From Periplaneta americana (taxonomy: Eukaryota > Arthropoda > Insecta > Blattodea > Blattidae), in assembly GCF_040183065.1 (NCBI RefSeq), contig NC_091131.1, forward strand, positions 8,311,001-8,375,000: a stretch of 64,000 nucleotides of DNA, written 5' to 3'. The notes under the pieces were generated by a model. It was not told the DNA's origin, searched no databases, and saw only the letters and a list, made by a program, of their open reading frames with translations. Made by a program: the position numbers and the translations under genes. Below, in pieces: positions 10,376-21,452 of the stretch. Position 1 is the stretch's first letter. The number at the start of each line of letters is the position of its first letter.

Positions 10376-11183
10376 CAGGAATTCATTACACATAAGGTAG
10401 GGTGATGGATTTTAACGTTATCGAGAAACTATAAATCTTTTCTCAAATCTTCTCTTTTCAGAACATATTATTTAACTTGCAACCAATTTACAGACCTGTC
10501 TACGTCCCTTCTGAAAAAAGTATTTGCCAGTTTTGAAAACATTGACAAACACGATGGACACTCGACCAATTACGACTGGAAGGACATAATACTATAGATT
10601 TTTTTTGTCAAAAGAGTTAACTTTAATTGCTCGTATTTTCTGCAGATTCTTAAAAGTTCTGCCACTCGTACATTACACAAGAAAAACAAAATTTGGGTCA
10701 CCTGAATTTTCCAAGTTCCAGTTACAGTATAACATACTGCGCATGCTCAGTAAGCAAATCCTTTACATGTGTACATTCACTTAGCTTCTAGATTTTTACG
10801 AGTAAAGTATTAAACAGTCTCGTTCAGGACAAATTTCCATGCTCAGGACGAGAATCGAACTCGGGATCTCATGATTTGTAGTCAACAATGCTGACTCCTT
10901 GACCACGAAGCCTTATGTTATAGAATCTGCTTATATCGTCATTTTAATAGCATTCATAGGTAACATAGCCTGTTGTTTATGCAACTAACGGAGCCTTGAC
11001 GTATCTAAGGTTACATTATACCAATGCTACTACGAAAATAGGGATATCCTGAACTAACACCAACAGATAGCGCGCGTGTACTTTGAGGGATGCGCTTTGC
11101 GTCTGCATTTGTTTTCCGGTACATAAACATTAAGGATTTACGTAGTGTATTAGTACATTAAATACTCTTAAAAACAACCCAAA
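10376..11183. other. Mostly unassigned sequence
   Basis: It contains one tRNA-derived SINE remnant (separate entry). Otherwise no gene or repeat was recognised. CpG is locally frequent near 11050-11110, just before the THAP-like start. Confidence 0.45.
10835..10915 (-). mobile_element. tRNA-derived SINE head remnant
   Basis: On the minus strand GGCTTCGTGGTCAAGGAGTC is an A-box-like segment and GAGTTCGATTCTCG a B-box-like segment, about 30 bases apart, as in a tRNA. Pairing of the acceptor ends is poor, so it is a SINE or tRNA pseudogene rather than a gene. No body or tail was identified. Confidence 0.55.
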
Positions 11184-11276
11184 ATGCCAAATTTTTGTTG
11201 TGTTCCTATATGTAAACACCAGGGAAAGCCTTTTGTCTTCAGTCAGGTCCCGAAATATTCTGAATATATGCTTTAA
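11184..11276 (+). CDS. THAP-like N-terminus, 30 codons, partial or broken
   Basis: The ORF MPNFCCVPICKHQGKPFVF begins with the pattern of THAP zinc fingers (Met-Pro, then Cys residues spaced C-x4-C at 5 and 10). It continues for about 27 residues and stops at 11276. A full THAP domain is about 80-90 residues with a later C-x2-H, which is not seen. It may be a first exon with a splice site I cannot identify, or a remnant of a P-element-like transposon, which often carries THAP. The upstream 100 bases are CpG-rich. Confidence 0.35.
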   Translation: MPNFCCVPICKHQGKPFVFSQVPKYSEYML

Positions 11277-11885
11277 ACCTTAAAAAATATAAGTAATTAA
11301 TTTGCGCCTCGAAAGTGCTAGCTATTAAACAAAAGTAACTACTTCAAGTAAGGAATTGCTGGCTACAGTTTCATTTTGGAGAAGGGAAAAGAAAAATTAA
11401 TAAAAACATATGCAACCTCGACAGCAAGCTATGTTAGCTTAGATTATATTCAGTACTTCTAGGAGTCTCCGAAGTTTACGCCTGCAGTAAACTCTCGATT
11501 AACTGGGATGTTTATTACCCAGGACGATCCATAGCGAAATCCATTTCGTGAATAATGTTTTTAATTTGCTGTGGACTAACTATTAAAACCATGTTTTAAC
11601 TTCAAATTTTCAAAATCATCCTACATAGTATTCAAAACTGCATGTTCTTAACCTACAAAACACAGGAATAATAGCGATACTATTGCGATCTTATTATATC
11701 ATTTTATCAAACATTGCATTTGATCTTTCTGCAACTAGAGAAAAAAATACGAGGAATTCAATCTCGATAGTCAATTCTGTATAAAAAAAAAAAACACATT
11801 GGTGGCTGCATATTCTGCTTTTAGCGTACGGTACTTACAATACTAATGATTAAAGAGGTAATATTCACCTTCGACAAAGTTCCTA

Positions 11886-11887
11886 TT

Positions 11888-11942
<55 letters not shown>

Positions 11943-11944
11943 TT
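11886..11944 (-). repeat. (TTTA)n, probable minus-strand LINE tail
   Basis: About 14 TTTA units. Read on the minus strand the sequence AAGGTGCACGAATAAAAT leads into the repeat, which fits a LINE 3' end, but no coding part is recognisable up to 12350. Confidence 0.55.
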
Positions 11945-12356
11945 ATTTTATTCGTGCACCTTGTCCTCAAAGTTCTTGTTTAGGTTCATGAACATTCAAT
12001 TTACTCGTATCTATATTCTGCACACTGCAGAGTTCTGCATCCATCCCTTAAGGGGAATCGCTCAGTATTGTACAAGTTTACGTTATTATTAATTGTAAAT
12101 TAAATTATGAGGTAAGAAAATACTGAATTATATTAAATTATACCAGGCTATACAAAATAATTATAAATTAATTCTGACGCGCACAAAAACCAACAAGCGG
12201 AAGAACGTGATCAACTGTAGCATATGACATAATATAGCCCTGCAACATGTTGTGCCGCTTGGAACGCTCCTGCCATCTAACGGTAAAACTTTGCATAAGA
12301 TGTCCCTATTGCCACATTCTACGTTGCCACTTCGTACTCTATGGTACTCTACCCAC
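11945..12356. other. Unassigned, possible LINE 3' UTR
   Basis: No motif seen. It lies upstream (minus strand) of the TTTA tail and may be the 3' untranslated part of that element. Confidence 0.35.
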
Positions 12357-12379
12357 AAAAAAATAAATAAAATAAATAA

Positions 12380-12431
<52 letters not shown>

Positions 12432-12515
12432 CTTTATTTTTTCTGGCAGAGTTAAGGCAAGTGAGGCCTTCTCTTCCACTCAACCAGAGGATAAAAGGAA
12501 ATACGATCTGACGGA
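12357..12515 (-). mobile_element. LINE-B 3' end with AAAT and AAT repeats (copy 1)
   Basis: (AAAT)n at 12357-12380 and (AAT)n to 12431 are followed by GCTTTATTTTTTCTGGCAGA, GTTAAGGCAAGTGAGGCCTT and CTCTTCCACTCAACCAG. The last segment is the LINE-B 3' terminus read antisense; it recurs at 20784, 40875, 42625 and 49132, each time next to an AAT run. The AAGGC/GCCTT stem is kept although the loop differs. Confidence 0.8.
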
Positions 12516-12524
12516 GGATGAGTA

Positions 12525-12630
12525 GAACGAAGAAAAATTCTCTCCGGCACCAGGACTTGAACCCGGGTTTTCAGCTCTACGTGCTGACGCTTTATCCACT
12601 AAGCCACACCGGATTCTAGTTCCGATGCCG
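12525..12630 (-). mobile_element. tRNA-derived SINE head, copy 1
   Basis: On the minus strand TGTGGCTTAGTGGATAAAGC is an A-box-like segment and CCCGGGTTCAAGTCCTGG a B-box arm, with CCGGTG/CACCGG-type end pairing. The spacing is longer than in a real tRNA and no intact cloverleaf forms. The same unit recurs at 12903-13006. Confidence 0.7.
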
Positions 12631-12830
12631 GATTGAATCCTTCTCAGTTTAAGTTCTATCTCTCAGTTTTCCCTTTGGTGGCCTGCCCTCATGTACTGCG
12701 TCACAGAATATGTGACAGTGGCACAATGTCCAACACTATGTACCGAGGTGCACTCATTACGAGTGACTAAGTGGCCGGGATCCGAAGGAATAAGCGCCGT
12801 CTTGAATCACTAACATATTACTTACGCATA
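12631..12830. other. Probable body of the same SINE-like repeat
   Basis: No independent motif. It links the two tRNA-like heads and may be part of a longer composite repeat. Confidence 0.35.
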
Positions 12831-13061
12831 TCATATTACTATGATGTACCGAAGTACATATGATATTTCCGTGAGGAATTCTGCGTTACCATATGATGGA
12901 TGGGTGGAACGGAGAAAAATTCTCTCTGGCACCTGGACTCGAACCCGGGTTTTCAGCTCTACGTGCTGACGCTTTTTCCACTAAGCCAGACCGAATTTCA
13001 GTTCCGCACAATTCCTGCACGGATATATCATTATGTACTTCGGTACATCATAGTAATATGA
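12831..13061. mobile_element. Fold-back element (231 bp) enclosing a second tRNA-like SINE head
   Basis: Arms 12831-12886 and 13004-13061 are inverted copies (TCATATTACTATGATGTACC at the outside, then GAAGTACATA), about 55 bases with a few differences. Between them lies a second copy of the tRNA-like head (12903-13006, A box TGGCTTAGTGGAAAA, B box GGGTTCGAGTCC). Either a SINE inserted in a MITE or a MITE that captured it. No certain target duplication was found. Confidence 0.7.
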
Positions 13062-13157
13062 AATACAATCTGCTGGGTTAAAAATCTGTCGATTTTGCAG
13101 GCCAAGTTACAGAAAAATGCCTACTGATAACACGACAACCAAAACAATCTCGTTGTC

Positions 13158-14326
13158 ATGGTGATGCAAAAAAAATCCCATTTCTCGTGTGATACATCAG
13201 TACCAGAAGTTTTAAGATTGTGTAAGATACTAATGAAGATTTTGATCGAAAAACATAGGGAATTTAATAAAGAAACTAGCTTGGCTTTTATTGATTACGA
13301 AAAAGCTTTTGACCGCGTTGACAGAAATAAGCTCTTTCAAATTTTGGCAGATGATTCAGTTCCAAACGCAATTATAAGAACAATTTACGAATTATATGAC
13401 CATAATATTATCAAAATTACTATTGGATCAGAACATACCAAATGGAGACCGATAAACTGTGGAGTTCGTCAAGGATGCCCCTCTCACCACTTTTATTCAA
13501 TATATACATCAACTCTATCATCAGACATTGGCGACTAACAATTCATAAAAACATCTCGCTCTTCCGACATTGTACTCTAGATACATTATTATATGCAGAC
13601 GATCAGGTTCTTTTTGCTACAAATGAAGTCGAGCTGCAATACTCAATATATCACCTTAATATAATAGCACAAAATTTCAATATGAAAATTTCCCCAAACA
13701 AAACAAAAATTAAGGCGATGAAAGAGTAATAAATAATATATAAAAATTAAGTCGTTCCAAGGTAAACAGCCAGTTAGGAGTAAAATTTGCATTGGAACCC
13801 ATACGTTAGAATAGGTAAACTCATTTAAATATTTAGGTTATAATTTGACATATTTACCTGTTACTGATATATCCGAAAATATTCAACATTTTTAATGGAG
13901 CCTTAAGAACGATTAACCAGGTTTTCACAACCACGAAAACCCAAAAACATACCAGGTTAAAAGCATATGAAGTTCTAGCAAGACCTGTCCTCATGTATGG
14001 TAGTGAGGCCTGGACTGTCCGAAACTCAGATGTTCAACGCCTAACAACTGCGGAAATGAGATTTCTAAGCAGGACTGCCGGCTACAGCTTGCTTGACCAC
14101 AAAAGGAATGAACTAATTACAAAGAATTGGAAATTACACCTATTTATGAACATCTCAACCACTATAGACAAAAATGGCTTAACCATGTCAATAGAATGGA
14201 CCGTTCCAGACTCCCAAGACAAATTCTCCGCTATATACCACATGGAAGACGATCTTTGGGATGCCCCCTGAAAAGATGGACGGAGACCGTAACAGGCCAC
14301 TAGGCCTAATACCTGCAAGAACGATG
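13158..14326 (+). pseudogene. LINE-F copy 1: RT domain to C-terminus, frameshifted
   Basis: RT motif A reads LAFIDYEKAFDRVDRNKLFQ, motif B GVRQGCP then PLSPLLFNIYINSII, motif C LLYADDQVLFA, and motif D MKISPNKTK. The C-terminal part reads VLMYGSEAWTVRNSDVQRL, EMRFLSRTAGYSLLDHKRNE and GRRSLGCPLKRWTETVTGH. The frame breaks near 13478, where one C appears lost between motif B halves. More stops follow at 13729-13990 and about 14130. The 3' end is GGCCACTAGGCC (hairpin) and then GATGAT. No endonuclease domain is visible, so it is 5'-truncated. RTE/L2-like; the clade is not certain. Confidence 0.88.
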
Positions 14327-15437
14327 ATGTATGTATTTATTTACAATGCAAGTGGGCAAGAACCCGGTGGCAGTGGTATATACAATATAAACAATACACA
14401 ATAAAATTTACAATAAACAATACGATTTTACAATACATATACAATTTTATACACAATACAATAAGAATACACAATACAATTTAACACAATAATAATAAAA
14501 CATAAATAAAATACCTAATTTTACAATACAACCTACATAATTATGTTTAGGCCCTACATAAGTTTCAATAGTCTTTCACTTTACTCTCATCTCATTCCCT
14601 GTAGTGGCACTATGACACATTTCACTGACACTTTAGCACACATTTCACTGACACTCTACAACACATTTCATTGATGCTATAAATTATCACTGATCGGAAC
14701 TGTTCACTGCACTGTAAAACCATAACTTCACTGACTCACCTCACTTCACTGATACAACAGTTCAAATAAGTCAAATAATTGCATCCTTATGCATACTTAT
14801 AAACAGAACCACATTTAAACTAAACATTTCTAGTCTAAGGCCCTCTTACACGCTATTTTTAAATAATTTACAATTCAAACCAAGGAAGTAACTCGTCAGG
14901 TTAGATAAATACATGTCACCTTAAAAAATTAAATGTTTAATGTCACCTTAATTTTAATTTTCACTTTATACACAACTTTTTAAGTTATTCTTGAATCTCC
15001 TTAAGGAAGAACAGCCCTCAAAGACCGCTGCAGGTAGGTCATTCCAATCATTTATAGTTCTATTTAAAAATGAGAATTTACTTACATCCGTTTTCTGTTT
15101 CCTACATTTCATTTTAAAATCATGACCGTTCCTACCATAGTACGTTGGCTTTTCTAACCGAGCCGTTATGTCTACCCATGCTTTCTGACCTAGATGTGCT
15201 CTATACAATGACGTTATTCTAGTTTTCCTACGTCTGTTTTCCAAAGTTTCCCATCTAAGTTCTTTTATCGTATCGTTTCCATCTTCTCTTTTACCTTTAA
15301 CAAATTTAGCTGCCCTATACTGGATTCTTTCTAAGGAATTTACCTGATATATTCTATAGGGGTCTCAACATGTAGTTCCGTATTCTACTAACGGTCGCAC
15401 TAACGTTAGATATGCTATTTCCCTCGATTTGGGGCTA
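14327..15437 (-). pseudogene. LINE-A copy 2: C-terminal coding region, 3' UTR and tail
   Basis: The longest frame (14966-15244) reads ENRRRKTRITSLYRAHLGQK, FKMKCRKQKTDVSKFSFLNR, TINDWNDLPAAVFEGCSSL and ends NNLKSCV. Upstream, to about 15430, a decayed DPYRIYQVNSLERIQYRAAKFV block precedes it. The 3' UTR and the terminal hairpin with ACATAC tail (complement of ATGTATGTATTTATTTACAATGC at 14327) agree with copy 1 at 9.5-10.4 kb. Its tail meets the GATGAT tail of LINE-F copy 1, so the two lie tail to tail. Confidence 0.88.
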
Positions 15438-15478
15438 GCCTGATGATGACGATGATGATGATGATGACGATGACGACT
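15438..15478. repeat. Imperfect (GAT/GAC)n
   Basis: About 13 units of GATGAT interspersed with GAC, at the 5' limit of LINE-A copy 2. It may belong to the insertion target. Confidence 0.85.
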
Positions 15479-16237
15479 AATGAAAATATGAGCAACAAAG
15501 TTACCTCTTACTTTTTAAAAGCTCTGTAAGTCTACAGTATCCTGACTTCAAACCCTGAAAATACATTGGGCAAAGACGGTGGTAAGCTATGAGCTTGACA
15601 CCCCTGACTGGCACATGCTTTATACATCTCCGCGTGATCAATTGCAGACAGCGGAGCCAGCCAGGCAGCTCGCACAACTGGGTCGTCATATAAGTTGCCT
15701 AACTGGCGGGCGAACAGACGGACAACACCACGCGCAGTGAATGGAGCCGGCTGATAACCCGCGGGGGTGGAAGGGGAACAAGGGGGTATACCACGTGATC
15801 ACAATAGGGAGGGGAGAAAGTCGATCCCATTTATTGAACCCCCTAGTCCTCCCTACACGAAGAGGGGGCTAGAACACTGAACGGCGTCGCTTCACACAGG
15901 TGTGGGAACAAATCAATGACCCAAATATTCTAAACCGCGAGGGAAAACAACTGCCAACACTTCACAGAGAGGATGAGAGCGTAATGGAGCAATGGTAGAA
16001 GAACAAAGAAGTCACAGGCAGAGGACGAACTTCTGGCTACTCCGATTTTGGTGATTTTGTTTAGAAAAGTCAAATTATATAAAGATTTATGGTTACCCTG
16101 GCACTGAGAGCAAAAATCGCTACTTGCCGCCTTTTTATGTAATGTATAATTATTAGTGCTTCTGTCACAAAGTTCTGGTAGCCCATTTCGAGGCCAGCCT
16201 CTTTTTGAAGTGAAAAGGCTACGTCTGTAATGCCAAA
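15479..16237. other. Unassigned, locally GC-rich sequence
   Basis: 15600-15890 is richer in G+C than the surroundings (GCGGGGGTGG, GAGGGGAGAAAG). Short ORFs on the minus strand carry no motif I recognise. No terminal repeats were paired here. Confidence 0.4.
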
Positions 16238-16428
16238 GTGCATCAACCTCGGTTAAAAACGCAGTAATCATAGGTTACGAAACGACGGTTAAACAGTAAC
16301 CGTGGTTAAAATGTAATTTCTGTGCACCATTCATAATCACCGATTACTTAAACATGGTTAGCTGACACCTCATTTAACCAGAGTAAAGTCTGTGATGATA
16401 CACTGTTTCCACAAAATGACTATTCTAG

Positions 16429-16811
16429 TTTTTTTGAAAGATGGGGCATGACAGTTAAGCGGCCGAACTTGGAACTAGTGCTATATTGCCAATATGGACT
16501 ACCACGCTGCCAGCTGATGGAAGGTATCAATTGACGTTAAGATGGCTGACGTTAAAACATTCATTGACAATTGACGCGAAGGTAAGGAACAATACAGAAA
16601 TCGACAGAGAATCAAAGACGAAACGTACCAATGCTAACACTACGTGCACAATAAATGTCGCCAAGAGAGCTATTAAGCACTTACAATGTGAGAACGGTAA
16701 GTTTGGCAGCTCAACCGTTGTTACCATAGCAACAGGCCTACCACGCTATGTGACATTCAGTTGTTTTTCCGATCGCAACGCTCCTGTCATGTCCTATCTT
16801 TCAAAAAAATA
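16429..16811. mobile_element. MITE-like element, about 380 bp, long TIRs
   Basis: The left TTTTTTGAAAGATGGGGCAT and the complement of the right end (TTTTTTTGAAAGATAGGACA) agree for about 26 bases through ATGACAG. There is no coding content: the 108-codon ORF ending at its right end is a chance frame through TIR sequence. The flanks show no exact duplication. It lies within the GTGCATCAACC element, so it is probably the younger of the two. Confidence 0.65.
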
Positions 16812-17486
16812 AGTATAAAGGAAAGCATCCATACTTCTGCAAAGATAACAGTCAACGTCTAAAAACGACTGCGCTTACTACGTTCTACATCCAAACGAAC
16901 GTGTCCTATATTTTCGTGTTGCATTTGTTCGCCTTTGAACACTGTTATGTTTGCGAGTTGGATTTCTTTGTTTTTCAGTGCTGTTAGGTTAATAGAAAAT
17001 TGAATGAAAAAATAATTATATCCCAATGTGATGTTAAAGTATTGATATAGCCTACTTAATTACTAAATTTGAATATATTATATAAAAAAGATGGAATATC
17101 CATAAAGAAAAAGAATGCAGAAGATTAGTAGGAATCTGTGTGCGATCCAGGACCCCATTTACACCAGGTTACTGTCCATTATCCTAAAATCCATCTATAA
17201 CTTGTCTTCGTTCAGCCAATGACATAGAGAAAGAGATATTCGAGTGTTCCTTCTTTAATAACAGTTGCATAGAATCGTAATATAAGCAGCCGATCCATAG
17301 GAGAAATATGACTTTTGTGTTATTTCAAGTGATCCATATGTTGAAGCAGAAATGAAACTAGGTTTCGATAAACGAAAATTCCTCCTGAAATTTTCTGTCA
17401 CCTAATTCCTCATAAGAATTTTCTCTTTCCACTAAAGAAACTTCACGCTCATCATCATCTCTATCCAAGTAATTCAAGTATCGTAC

Positions 17487-17536
<50 letters not shown>
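17487..17536. repeat. (AAT)n microsatellite
   Basis: About 16 AAT units. No LINE-B terminus is attached to this one. Confidence 0.95.
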
Positions 17537-17537
<1 letters not shown>

Positions 17538-17685
17538 CGTCTTCGAAATAATCAGCTGTGGGCCTGCCCACCATTTTGTTTTACTTATACTAAACACTGG
17601 TTATCTCCTTTAACCTCTCGATTATGGTCAGTTAGAGATTACCGTGGTTAACCTCCTATTTAAGTCCTAACCGAGGTTGATGCAC

Positions 17686-18884
17686 GGTAAAAATTCTTAA
17701 TCAGGGATTAGGTGGCAATTTTAACCGGTGGTTACATTAACCGAGGATGCGCGTGGGCATTAAGTTCGGTTCAGTACTGAAGTGCCATCCCAGAGAGTCA
17801 ACCGACACATTTTCTGGTCAGTTTTGTCGCGTCTATAATTTCTAAACTGTACGACATATTCCAATGAAGTAGACTGCTATCGACGGACGAAGGATCAAGG
17901 TATCCAACGTGTCACGTGGCATTCGAGGCAGTGTAATTGGAGAATGCGAAGCGATAGAACATTCGAAGTTATCAAACGATTGGTAACGAACCAGGCTACA
18001 ATCTCAAATGAACAACAATCAGCAATGGACAAGTTGCATTGAAAAAAATAGCGAAAGAGAGAAAATTCACAATGTCTAGGCATATCCAGCACAAATCGGA
18101 GCAGGCGTATAAGCAATGGATAGCAAACGATGGAGCACGATGGTTACTATAGCAACCGATATGTTTGTCCTCGATGCATGCTAGATGACGACCTGTTGTA
18201 AATAAAATAATTTTGTGCGAGATCGTGCGTATTTGCTTGTTTTCCGCACAGAACCAATACGCGGTAAGTGTGAAATACCACATTCAGTATTCCCAACCTA
18301 ACACACATAACAATTTCCCTCTTCTTACCGCTTAAGCGCGACATTCATTTTACTGCTTTAGGCTTTTAACATATTATTTTTAGAGACGTTTAACATAGTA
18401 ATAATTATAAATTGGAAACTTACCACTGCAATTTCACCTAAATTGCAATGTTAATTATTGTTTTTAAATATTTGCAAAAATTAAGTAAACTCTACAACTC
18501 CACGAAACTTATTGCATTCCTGATACAAGTAACATTAAGGAAGCCGTGAAAAAATCAACAAGATTCCAGATGCCGATGTTATTACTGCAATATGTTATAT
18601 AAATAATATTGTCAAAATATTAAAATGAAAAATAAATCATTACATAACCTTACCGTTTGTTTTAAGTTCGCATTTATAGACTGGGGGGAAAAAAAAGACA
18701 GACGTATATCACGGCCTGCTGGAGTACAGTACACACAGAAAACATTTTATAGCAACAATGTTGAAAGATATTTTGATGTTTCGAAGTTGCCGTCATTAAA
18801 CAGAAACCAACATGGAGATTTCATTGCAACTAATTAGAAATTCGTCTTTCAGGTATGTAATAAACGATCTTCGCACAAAATAAT
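17686..18884. other. Unassigned sequence
   Basis: No gene recognised. GTTACTATAGCAACC near 18143 resembles GTTACCATAGCAAC at 16719, so related repeat material may be present on both sides, but I could not define an element. Confidence 0.4.
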
Positions 18885-19010
18885 GTACGATACACGAGCG
18901 GTATGTTTGTTTTCATGTTCTCGGAAATTAAAAAAGCTCAACTACGTTTCGCTTTTTCAATCTTTTCCTCGAACATGAAAACGTCAACATACCGCTCTTG
19001 TAACGTATAT
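18885..19010. repeat. Fold-back repeat with arms of 50-60 bp
   Basis: 18885-18937 (ACGAGCGGTATGTTTG, TTTTCATGTTCTCGG) is matched in inverse by 18951-19010 (CTCGAACATGAAAAC, CAACATACCGCTC), with several differences and a 13-base loop. It looks like a small MITE; no clear target duplication was seen. Confidence 0.75.
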
Positions 19011-19679
19011 TACTAATACCGGACTACGAAATGTGATTCATTTTCATACCTAACATTCAACATCCCATCCCGAGGAATTTATTCACACATAAAAACTTGA
19101 GGCTGTGTCTGGGATATATTCTGCTCCGATTTTGTCATGCTACTCTACGTTTGTAATATTATCTGTATTAATTGCACGAATGTTGTTTCATCTTATTGAT
19201 AATTATAATTATGCTAATACAGTAATAGGAACCGACGAGTGCAATTTAATAAGATTATTCAACGAATAAAATTAAATGACTTGAAAAATCGAATTACTTA
19301 CGTAAACGATAGTTATTATGACAAAAAGACATTATTATGATTCCTTGTAATGAATTTCAAAAACAAATTGCTGTCTATCACGGCATACTAAATACTATTG
19401 CTAACAACTCAGAGCGGAAATACAAACAACAATACTTAACCTCTAAAGTAAGATAAGCTGAAATGTTACATTAATAGATAGTTGATAGCCGTCCAACCAG
19501 GGTTTAATAATCGGCCTCCTAATCAATTCTAAATAAATATTTATATTTAATTCAATTTTTTCTTTAATAGAAACTCTAGTTAGGTAGGCTATCATTGAGA
19601 AATTTATTGGAAATGCAACAAACGATTTAGGCTACAAGACAAATTACATTTTCTAAAGAATATAAGTGATGATTAATTA
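19011..19679. other. Unassigned AT-rich sequence
   Basis: No gene, repeat or element end identified on either strand. Confidence 0.45.
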
Positions 19680-20185
19680 TGCTAATCGATGACTGCAGTG
19701 CAGTGAAGGATATCATGTCCAGGGTGCTGTCAGGAACTTTTAATTTTCGGAAGACTTGTAAGGACTCCCGTGGGATTGTGCCTTTAGTTCCAATCATAAT
19801 TCCTAAAACGTGTCATGTCTTGATGTTATGCAGCATGGCAGATAAATTGCCCGTTTTTCTTTGCAGACCTCTAGGTTGTTCCTCGCTGTTTTCAAAACGG
19901 ACTGTGGGATCTAGAATGAGTCCACAATTTTTTTTTCGGTATATAATAATGATATCTGCTCTTCGAGTTGATCCGTCAGCGGAAAGACACCCAATTTCTT
20001 CGTACACCTCATACTTATTGACCGGCGAAGTTCATTGGCAATCATGGAGCGAATTTTATTACGACGGTCAATTCTCAGTAATTCTCCCTTCCGGCAAAAA
20101 CCCAGTACATGGGCTAAGGATTCTTACTCATCGCATCTTCTGCAATGGTAGTACCAAGGCTTCTGCCTGGGAGGCTTCTGACTAG
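19680..20185 (-). pseudogene. LINE-H copy 1: zinc finger and restriction-like endonuclease remnant
   Basis: The minus strand shows, in order, a broken finger segment with GFC then RGELLR-like residues, KIRSMIANEL, YEEIGCLSADGSTRRADIII, CGLILDPTVRFEN and then HVLGIMIGTKGTIP. A CCHC finger followed by an (R/K)xDI ... DxTVRFE block matches the C-terminal restriction-like endonuclease of R2/Dong-type LINEs. At least two frame changes occur, at about 19810 and 20010. The plus-strand ORF of 168 codons across the same interval is only the antisense of this remnant. A related C-terminus is at 60.8-61.1 kb. Confidence 0.75.
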
Positions 20186-20280
20186 AATAACATTTATTTA
20201 TTATTTGAAGCCACAACTATTGAAAATGCAATTTTCAAAGTTAAATTTTGTTGCCATTTCTTGATTTTCTGTTCCTTATA

Positions 20281-20494
20281 GGGGAGAGTCGGGTAGTATC
20301 GGACATCGGGTAATATCGGACAGTGAATTTTTTTCATCTACCACACGATGATAGTACCTGATTGACATGGTTACGTTTCTATGATGTCTCATAGAGAAAC
20401 GTAACCATGTCATTCAGGTACTACCATATGGTGGTAGATGAAAGAAACATACTGTCCGATATTACCCGATGTCCGATACTACCCGACTCTCCCC
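20281..20494. mobile_element. TA-2: palindromic MITE, 214 bp, TA target duplication
   Basis: The element is an almost complete palindrome: GGGGAGAGTCGGGTAGTATC at the left is repeated inverted at the right, and the match continues through AAACGTAACCATGTCA to a centre near 20390. TA lies on both sides (20279-20280, 20495-20496), as in Tc1/mariner-type insertions. Each arm holds two copies of the 15-mer GGGTARTATCGGACA spaced by two bases. There is no coding capacity. Confidence 0.93.
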
Positions 20495-20707
20495 TAAAGC
20501 TTGTTATCAAGAAACAAAATTGTGATTGGTTGATTTTAAGGCGGTTCTGAAACGTTATTGGCCAATATCGCAAATTCATCCTGTAAGTTGAATAGTCACT
20601 AAAAATTATTTGCAACTCCTTCATCGTATTTTTAAAATAACAGTCGTCGAAAAGTACTCCTTTCTTTAATGCAGTGTCTCACTATGAGCGATTTTATCGG
20701 AATATTA

Positions 20708-20711
<4 letters not shown>

Positions 20712-20783
<72 letters not shown>
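20712..20783. repeat. (AAT)n microsatellite, tail of LINE-B
   Basis: About 24 AAT units. They form the 3' tail (antisense) of the LINE-B fragment that follows. Confidence 0.95.
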
Positions 20784-20785
<2 letters not shown>

Positions 20786-21150
20786 TCTTTATTTATACTG
20801 GCAGAGTTAAGGCCATAGTGCCTTCTCTTACACTCTACCAGGTCACAAAGTATACAATCAGTGAAAAATTTAACAAAAAGTTAAAGAACAGAATACTAAC
20901 ATATTACAAAAAATTATGATAATAGCATAATAAATCGACACTAAACAACATGAAAATAATACCATAATAGAAAAAAGAAAGTAATATACAGTGAAATATA
21001 GTAAAAGCAACTCATTTAGTACAAATAGTTAATATGAAGAACGTAAGGAAGAATATAACAAAATGGAATGTAATAAAGTAATAAAAAAGAAAAGAAATAC
21101 GAAAATTAAATAAAATTCACAATAAAAAGGGTATGATAATAAATTCATCT
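20784..21150 (-). mobile_element. LINE-B 3' end (copy 2)
   Basis: TTCTTTATTTATACTGGCAG, AGTTAAGGCCATAGTGCCTT and CTCTTACACTCTACCAGG represent the antisense LINE-B terminus. The AAGGC/GCCTT stem persists. The remainder is AT-rich 3' UTR whose far limit is uncertain. No coding part is left. Confidence 0.75.
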
Positions 21151-21452
21151 GGTGATCAAGAGAACAAAAAGAGGAAAGGAAGGAAAAAGATATTTATATA
21201 TATTATATTTTTACCGAGATCACAGAATTTTCGTCGACAACTGGTAAGTAGTCTTCATTGCTACATGAAAATGGTCGTCATTTCTACTCGTATTTACGCT
21301 TTATGATGAAGGCAATTAGAAAATATTCACTCTCAAATAATGCAGCTATTTCTATGCACAGAGAAGAACCGTGACAAGTGGTTGAAGGTTCCAATGTCAT
21401 GTTCATCCCTTCACGAGATAAGAGTACAACGTTACTTCGAATGTTGTTAATA

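Larger units (their letters stand above)
16238..17685. mobile_element. Candidate TIR element with GTGCATCAACCTCGGTTA ends
   Basis: An 18-base perfect inverted repeat, GTGCATCAACCTCGGTTA (16238-16255) and its complement (17668-17685), brackets the region. Related words with AACCGTGG and CCGGTGGTTA occur inside and just outside both ends, so the true tip may lie further out, to about 17760. The style resembles PIF/Harbinger-type ends but no target duplication could be established. A second, smaller inverted-repeat element sits inside. Confidence 0.5.

Noticed and set aside
19679-20185. 168-codon plus-strand ORF
   Set aside because: The minus strand of the same interval encodes a recognisable LINE-H terminus, so the plus-strand frame is a shadow.
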